This document shows, piece by piece, positions 58,255 to 64,000 of a DNA stretch of 64,000 nt. Origin of the DNA: Brachynemurus nebulosus (lineage: Eukaryota; Arthropoda; Insecta; Neuroptera; Myrmeleontidae); contig JAPWDM010000073.1 of NCBI GenBank assembly GCA_035578155.1, positions 322,001-386,000 on the forward strand. Reading direction: 5' to 3'. Both the position numbers and the translations under genes were made by a program. The notes beneath the pieces were generated by a model. That model worked only from the letters and a program-made list of their open reading frames with translations. It was not told the DNA's origin and did no database searches. The stretch's first letter is position 1; each line of letters begins with the position of its first letter.

Positions 58255-59163
58255 CTAATAAAAGTAGCTGTTTTTGATGCAATTCTTTTCTTCTATCATC
58301 ATTTTGAATATTTTTTTTATTTTTTCTTGGATATATTTCTGTTTAGAATTATACAAAGTTGTAACTTCCAAATTTTTTTTTGGTTGGATTATTATATTGA
58401 GTTTTTTGTTTCTTTTTTGTGGTGTCATTTTCGGCAAATAAGCACTGTTTTCTTGATTATTGGAATTTTGATTAATGTTGAACGGTTCATCAATATTAGA
58501 TATTATTTCCACGTCACAATAAATTTTATCTGTAAACAAAAATTCAACTTACGTATGTAATGAAAAAACCATTTTGGTTATGCGACAAATTATTCATACT
58601 TGGAGCAACTTCTTCAACATATAATATAGAGGTTTCAGACGATATCTTTGGATTTTCATCAACACATTGTGGTATTTCTTGGTTATGATCATCGTCAAAT
58701 GAATTATTTAACCCAAATACTGTTTTTTTATTTAAAATGTTGAGCATTTTCTCAAAGACCGCATCATCGTTAACGTCAGGGCGTCCACCCCCCAGTTTTC
58801 GACAAACTTTCTTTTCTTTTAGCGGCATATTTTCTCGTTGCAGTTTTCAAATTGTCAAATTTACTTTTTATCTGTTGGATGGTTCGGGGTCTATTATAAC
58901 TGTTAAATTTATTTAAAATTGTTGTCCATGCTTCTTCCTATAAATGAAATATTAACATTTTTGAATTTATCTTTAGTAATTATGTGTAAGTATTGCTATT
59001 TACTATCGCAATAAAATCCAACATACCTTCATGTTTGGAGTCACAGAACTTGATGCTTTACTTTCTATTATATTTTTATAGTTATCGATAATATTAACCA
59101 AATTAAATTCTTCTGATTTGGTAAAATTAATCCCTCTAGACTGGGAATTATTTTCAGCCATTT
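58255..59163 (-). pseudogene. Harbinger-associated Myb/SANT-like (zeste-type) DNA-binding protein, frameshifted
   Basis: Exon 1 (59163-~59030) encodes MAENNSQSRGINFTKSEEFN and ends VTPNMK before GTATGT. Exon 2 (from ~58938) continues EEAWTTILNKFNSYNRPRTI, KSKFDNLKTATRKYAAKRKE, then SLSKTGG. This is the trihelix Myb/SANT-like module of regulatory-zeste-type proteins, whose TGGGP motif follows. A one-base change in the G-run near 58790 shifts the frame to GGGRPDVNDDAVFEKML, which carries on to ~58555. A last exon (to 58255) holds a basic coiled-coil region (KYIQEKIKKIFKMMIEEK). In Harbinger systems such a partner brings the transposase to the nucleus and the ends. It is convergent with the transposase at 57284-58124. 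Confidence 0.65.
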
Positions 59164-59266
59164 TAAAATTATTGGCGTAATTTCAATATTCAATAATAAT
59201 TATTTATTAATTTTGATTAAGCAAAGAAGTGACAATCCATATTTTGGAATATATTGAGTACGTTCC

Positions 59267-60697
59267 ACTAAGTGATCGTAACGCTCACACTCAAGACCAC
59301 GATCAATGTCGTTCCACTATGGTTTGTAAACCTTGTGAGTGTTATGGTTACAAGTTCAAGTGGAACGAGTTTTTGGTGTTTTGTGAATGACATTTAAAAT
59401 TCTAAATAAATATTGTCTTCTAAAAATAAATAATAAAATTGAAGATGTAAATAGGTATAAAGTGTATAACACGTATAAAGGTTTTATTAAATGGTGATTA
59501 GTTGGTAATTACTAAATATAATAAATGTCATAGGTATTATTATTACTTTTTTTTTTTAATTACTTTTTTCAAAATTTAAGTTATAGCTTATTTGTATTTT
59601 TTAAATAGCGGAAAACCTTTTTTTACATCAAAAAATGGCCAACTTCTTCTATCATTTCCAGATTTATTATTATGGTCTTTAATAGATTTATACGTTTTTT
59701 TTTAGGCTACGTAACTTTGCTGAACACTGGGGACCAGTAACATTGTATCCCTCGGCAGACAAAATTTTTGACAACTCATCCCAAACTTTTTTTTGTGGGT
59801 ATTTGCCCTCACTGAATTTATATTCTAAACATTTGTACGTCTCAAGAAAAAACATTACACATTTATTGGGCCATCTGTACACAGGCGCTGCAAAATAAAT
59901 TTTATTATTTAAGAATTATTTATATTTATACATCTATCGAATATTTAAAAAAAAAATTATTTACAATCACCAACTTCACTCGTATCAGAAACAGTGGAAG
60001 CAGTTTCCTTTTCCATAGCATTTGTAATGGAAGAAGAACTTTCTAATATTTCCTGGTGTGAAGAACTGTCTGATTTCTTTAAGTAATCATTCATTAACTG
60101 AGTGGCAAAAAATGCGTCTAAAAAAAATTTATATACATTCATATCTATAAGTATCTAATATACATATTTATCTAACTTAAAAATTATAAACTTAAAAGGA
60201 CGGGATGTATGAATTTAAAATAATAATAATATTAAAATCATCACTTTCACTAGTTGATAAAATTCATGGCAATAAACCAATTGAAAATAAATTGTAAATT
60301 TTTAGTATTTTTTAATTTGTAAATATCTTTTACTTACCATTTTCTGCACGTCTAATATCCTCTGGTGATGCTTCTATTTCAACTAACGTGTCACTTTCAA
60401 AATTGTATAAACTAATTTTCTCCATTTTTACGAAACTTTATGAATAATAGCAAAAATTACAAAATTAGCAAAACAAGTAATGACAACAGATGACAAATGA
60501 CAACCAAAAAATAATGACAACGACCGCTACGATTCACATTTAAGCACGGTCGTTGTGGGCTTGAAGTGGTCGCCAGTAATGACGTAATTGATGACGTATT
60601 AATGAAGTTTGTAGCTCGATCAGAGCGACCGCGGTCGCTTAGTGGAACGGATTGAAACATGTTGCGATCGTTTTCGTCGTCAAGTGGAACGTACTCA
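59267..60697. mobile_element. Element with GAGTACGTTCCAC ends carrying only a Myb/SANT gene
   Basis: The ends are GAGTACGTTCCACT and the inverse AGTGGAACGTACTC, flanked by ATT on both sides. CGTTCCACT recurs inward at both ends (~59310 and, inverted, ~60641), a subterminal repeat. The 1.43-kb unit contains one gene, a Myb/SANT-like protein, and no transposase. Size, 3-bp duplication and content suggest a PIF/Harbinger-type non-autonomous element. Confidence 0.65.
59588..60425 (-). pseudogene. Myb/SANT-like DNA-binding protein gene inside the 59.3-60.7-kb element
   Basis: Three exons with agreeing phases: 60425-60338 (MEKISLYNFESDTLVEIEAS, PEDIRRAENG), 60118-59965 (DAFFATQLMNDYLKKSDSSS, serine-rich) and 59887-59588. 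The last holds the Myb/SANT-like domain: PVYRWPNKCVMFFLETYKCL, KYPQKKVWDELSKILSAEGY, NVTGPQCSAKLRSLKK. An extra A in the A-run near 59703 shifts the frame and gives an early stop; in the other frame TYKSIKDHNNKSGNDRRSWP and FFDVKKGF complete the domain and end at 59588. The trihelix fold would bind the element ends. The frameshift in a homopolymer could also be a sequencing error, so the gene may be intact in life. Confidence 0.7.
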
Positions 60698-60870
60698 TTA
60701 GGGAAAATTGGATTGTTTATTTTTATATAACAACGATACATAGCAACTAAATAAACCATAGGATGCTATAGTTATTTTTTAGTTCCTTGACTTTAACTAA
60801 AGTTGCACTATAATTTTTTATGAAAATGAAAAACTTTAAAGTTAAATTAAAACTTTAAAGTCGCTTTAAC

Positions 60871-62833
60871 CGGGGTCGGACAGTTCGACCACGGGCCAGG
60901 TACCTGTTTTAAGTACACCGATTAGTTGGACCACGACAGCTCTTCGAGCGGATTAAGGTTGTATTCTAAGAATTAAAACAATCAGTATTTACCTAACATA
61001 TTATTTATTATTAAGGTGAATTATACAAAGACATAATTTTTACAAAATCTTTTTGTGATAAAAGGCCATTTCGATATTCTGATATCTTGGCTTTAATAAA
61101 ATCATTTTTTTTTCTGTGTTGCACTTTTTAGTTTTTTGGTGGAACATTTTACGGAATTTATTTTTACATATGTTTCTGCTTGAAAGTTTATTAAAATATT
61201 TACAAAATTAAACAAACTTGGGTGAGAACTATAAAAATTAGAATTAAAATTTGAATGAAATGATTCACACGTTCACACGCGTTTGTGGTCCTGTACATAC
61301 TATCTGTAGTACAAGCCCACATACTTGGGGGAAAATTACTTTCTTCATCGATATAAGTTTCCACCATGTAATCGCAAAATTTCGATAGACTCGGATTACT
61401 GGGCATTATTGAATGAATGTCTTCAGAAAAAAAGTTTCCTACTTCATGAGGGTCTAAAAATGGAAGTCCAAAAAATAATTTAAGAAAATTGTCTATTTCT
61501 GAGTTTTTCTTCCGATATTCTGTGACTAGGCCCAAATTTTGAATTTTACGATACCACGATTGGCACAAATGGAATCTACATCCTATAATTTTTATATTTG
61601 GCCACATTATTGAACAAGCGTTATGAATTGCCTGTTCAAAATCAACAATAACTGTTGAAGGTTTAAATATCAGATCCAAAGTTTTACATTTTTCATTTAA
61701 CAGTTGAAATAATTTTAAATAACTTGATCTGTTCTTGTTTGGTAATAAGCAAAATGCAACGGGTATATAATAGCCATTTGTAAAAGCATGAACACAGTAA
61801 ATAATTGATGGAAAAATTTAGTACAAAACTGAAATGTTCCATCCATATATATTGTACACACAGAGCAAAGAAAATGCAAATTTGTATAACACGAAAACAC
61901 AATAACACCACTTTCTTTATCAACTACACTTAAGAATTCCTGAGCTTTATTAGTTTTTAGTTGCATGTCCAGGAGTGTATCATACACTTCATTTTGATTT
62001 TTAGGATGTGGTGGAAAAACACTGCGACGAGCGACATATATATTACGCCGTAAACATTCCAAATCGGAAGATATCATTTCTCCAGTAATTTCGTTATCCT
62101 GTTAAAAACAAATATAAAAAAGTTAGCGATAGTTAAGTTAATAAAATAAAAGCGCAAAAATAAAAACAGAGAAATAAATAAACGACAAATGAAGTTAAAT
62201 GAAACGTGGTAATAATAATAAAAAGCACAAACCTTTAATTCTTTATGAATTAGCTTGGAGGGTCTTTCTGTTGGATCTTCTAACGCCTTCCTTTTCAAAG
62301 CATTGCTAACCTGTTGCCTTTTAAGAGTACTATCTTTTATGTGATTATGCTCTAGATGTGTTTCTAATATGGTTATTTCGTCTTCCTCGGTATAAATTTT
62401 AGAAGAACACTTTCTGTTAACACACCGCCAACGAATTTTTCAGCATTTTGCTACATGAGCTTTAGAAAATTTAAAATTATTTACTAACAATAATTTGTGT
62501 CCTTTTTCACTAATCATACACTTCAAATCCATTTTTGGTGCAGTTACACTTCTTAAACAAACTAAATTCACTAGATACTTATGAAGAATAATGATGTTTA
62601 CTAGAACGTTGCTGGATTTAAACTAATATTTTAAAATTTGATAAAAATTTGCAAGTGTTGCAAACTACCCACTATTACTACCCTAATGATATTTTAATTA
62701 CATATTTTCGAAGAATTCCATTAAATCGATTAGGAAATAAAATTTTATCGTGGTCGAATTGAAGGGTGGGCTTAACTTGACCTTTTTCAAAAAAGGATTA
62801 ATGCAGGTACTCGTGGTCCAACTAACCGGTCCC
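60871..62833 (-). mobile_element. Mutator-like element (MULE), 1.96 kb
   Basis: Imperfect inverted ends (left GGGGTCGGACAGTTCGACCA, right inverse GGGACCGGTTAGTTGGACCA) lie between two copies of CGCTTTAAC (60862-60870 and 62834-62842). A 9-bp duplication is the MULE hallmark. It encodes a FLYWCH/MULE transposase on the minus strand, now broken. Confidence 0.8.
61200..62532 (-). pseudogene. MULE transposase with FLYWCH zinc finger, broken
   Basis: Starts at 62532 (MDLKCMISEKGHKLLLVNNF). The FLYWCH finger has KIRWRCVNRKCSSKIYT and HLEHNH, with TGA at 62440-62442 in place of the tryptophan codon usual before KIRWRC. A GT/AG intron is at 62232-62099. The catalytic MULE domain follows: CTIYMDGTFQFCTKFFHQLF, a frame change near 61790, then STVIVDFEQAIHNACS and IIGCRFHLCQSWYRKIQNLG, holding the DDE-type acids and the C/H pair. 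The C-terminal NACERVNHF is close to the expected RTNNAVEGWH-like end, after which the frame stops. Two disabling changes are visible. Confidence 0.8.
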
Positions 62834-62842
62834 CGCTTTAAC

Positions 62843-63486
62843 TAAAGTCACTTTAAGACAGTTATTATGAAAATGGCCGTTAGAATCTAAAACTGTAATA
62901 TTTAATTTAATTACTGAGTTATGCGTTACAAGTTTTAAAAAAGTGAGTTGACACAATTAACACAGTATAGTGAGTTAACGCAATTGCGCGGCGTAGCGCA
63001 GTGTTACGCAGGCCTAATTTGATGGGAGACAGTTTTAAACTTTGAACCACTGCACATCCAAATCTCAAGTTTCATCTTACGATTCACAGACAGTAATTAT
63101 TTGCAAAGCAAATTTTTTAAAAACTACAAAACAAGTTATAGACATAATAACGGTGATAAAAACCCAAAATTATTTACCTGAAAACATGTCTGATTTCATA
63201 AACAAATTGCATCAGTTCTTTTAATGAATTTTCATTATTATTATTATTATTATTATTATTCGATTCCTTAGATATTGTATTTAAAATTATTCTCTTCTAA
63301 AATAGGTAATTTTGAAAGAAAAAAATTTAATAATTTTTATATTTCTTTATTGATTAAAACCTATTTTAAATTACATATTTAATAACAATAAAGTAATTCT
63401 TGAAAATTTCAATTGAATTAGGTAAGTAATTTAAAACATTTGGAAAAACAAAAGATATGTAAAGAAAAATTAATAAGCTTATATGC
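62843..63486. other. Gene-free stretch with (TTA)n
   Basis: AT-rich 3' flank of the THAP gene. A short (TTA)n lies at ~63236-63260. No gene recognised; a plus frame at 63042-63224 shows no domain. Confidence 0.4.
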
Positions 63487-64000
63487 TTACCTATTTCCTT
63501 TTGAATGTTTCTTTAATTTTAACTGCGTCTTTATGAATTTAGACATTTTCGGTGTCAGCAGTTTATCACAAAGTTTAGAAAAGTTTCCCTCTTCAATATT
63601 GGACTCTGCTTCAAGGGCTACTTCTAAATTTCTTTTCAGAAAATGATTTTCTTCTATAAGATTCTCCTTTGTTAGGGAAGAAATGGAGACTTGAATGTCA
63701 GATGAACTGGACGAACATGACTCTTTAAATATCGAAAGTGACACTGTTTTCTTTAAACGATTGGCGACAGTGCCAAAATCGGTAGATTTAAAATGTTCCG
63801 AACACACACGGTGATTAGATGTTAAATCCTTATTCAATAGGTCTTCTCGCCCACTAGCAATAATTCATTGCCGACATCTTAAAAAAATTAAAAATTATTA
63901 CAACATTCACGTGAAAAGAATATGTAATTTTTATTAACAGAAAGACAAGTTTACTGACTAACCTTTGTGGATCTGACGGAAATCGAAAATAGCTCAAATT
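63487..64000 (-). pseudogene. THAP-domain gene, partial at the right edge
   Basis: The first visible exon (64000-~63961) reads NLSYFRFPSDPQ and ends at a GT donor. The next exon (from ~63880) reads RCRQ, then TGA where THAP proteins have tryptophan, then IIASGREDLLNKDLTSNHRV, CSEHF and RLKKTVSLSIF, completing the C2CH THAP zinc finger. A serine-rich link and a coiled coil (LTKENLIEENHFLKRNLEVA) follow, and the frame ends at 63487 in KKHSKGNR. THAP domains bind DNA in P-element transposases and in domesticated regulators. The N-terminal CxxxxC part lies beyond the edge. The TGA suggests a pseudogene, and no transposase core is visible in the window. Confidence 0.7.

Overview
This is AT-rich, intron-containing animal nuclear DNA. 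It is most likely from an insect or another arthropod, judging by the mixture of mobile elements (piggyBac, PIF/Harbinger, MULE, hAT-like, mariner/Tc-like, Ty3/gypsy, a jockey-like gag and P-like THAP fragments). I cannot name the species. Only two genes look like ordinary host genes. GUF1 (the mitochondrial LepA/EF4 GTPase) is on the minus strand at 1212-9903 and is cut by the left edge of the window. MTIF3 (mitochondrial initiation factor 3) is on the plus strand at 11852-17560 and is complete in two exons. They stand head to head about 1.9 kb apart and both act in mitochondrial translation.

Layout. From 1 to 17.6 kb lie the two host genes, whose large introns hold many short non-autonomous transposons with readable target-site duplications (TSDs): PIF/Harbinger-type with TWA, hAT-type with 8 bp, piggyBac-type with TTAA, mariner-type with TA. 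From 18.5 to 31 kb is a nest of autonomous-type elements. A roughly 10-kb unclassified DNA transposon (called A here) carries a DDD-type transposase-like gene. That gene is split first by a second element (B; about 18-22-bp inverted ends, 8-bp TSD) and again by a piggyBac element (TTAA). In both cases the reading frame of A resumes exactly across the insertion. From 32.5 to 38.8 kb is a 6.2-kb foldback element whose long inverted arms are built of about 175-bp tandem units, flanked by a 9-bp TSD. From 39 to 41.7 kb is a broken gene of an uncharacterised family with a PIN/FEN-like nuclease region and a CXC-like cysteine cluster. From 41.8 to 49.4 kb lie an LTR candidate and Helentron/DINE-like elements with (TA)n and a 120-bp satellite. 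From 50.2 to 56.1 kb is a decayed Ty3/gypsy-type element carrying a chuvirus-like envelope gene. From 56.1 to 64 kb follow a jockey-like gag fragment, a HARBI1-type transposase, two Myb/SANT-like genes (one inside a separate element), a complete MULE with a FLYWCH/MULE pseudogene, and a THAP gene running off the right edge.

Nearly all transposon genes are broken by frameshifts or stops. The HARBI1 exon and the catalytic core of element A are the best preserved. The most interesting material is the A/B pair, which share a D-D-D layout and appear to form one little-described transposase superfamily; the dyad repeats at both ends of A; the foldback element; and the gypsy-pol/chuvirus-env combination. 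No tRNA, rRNA or CRISPR was recognised.
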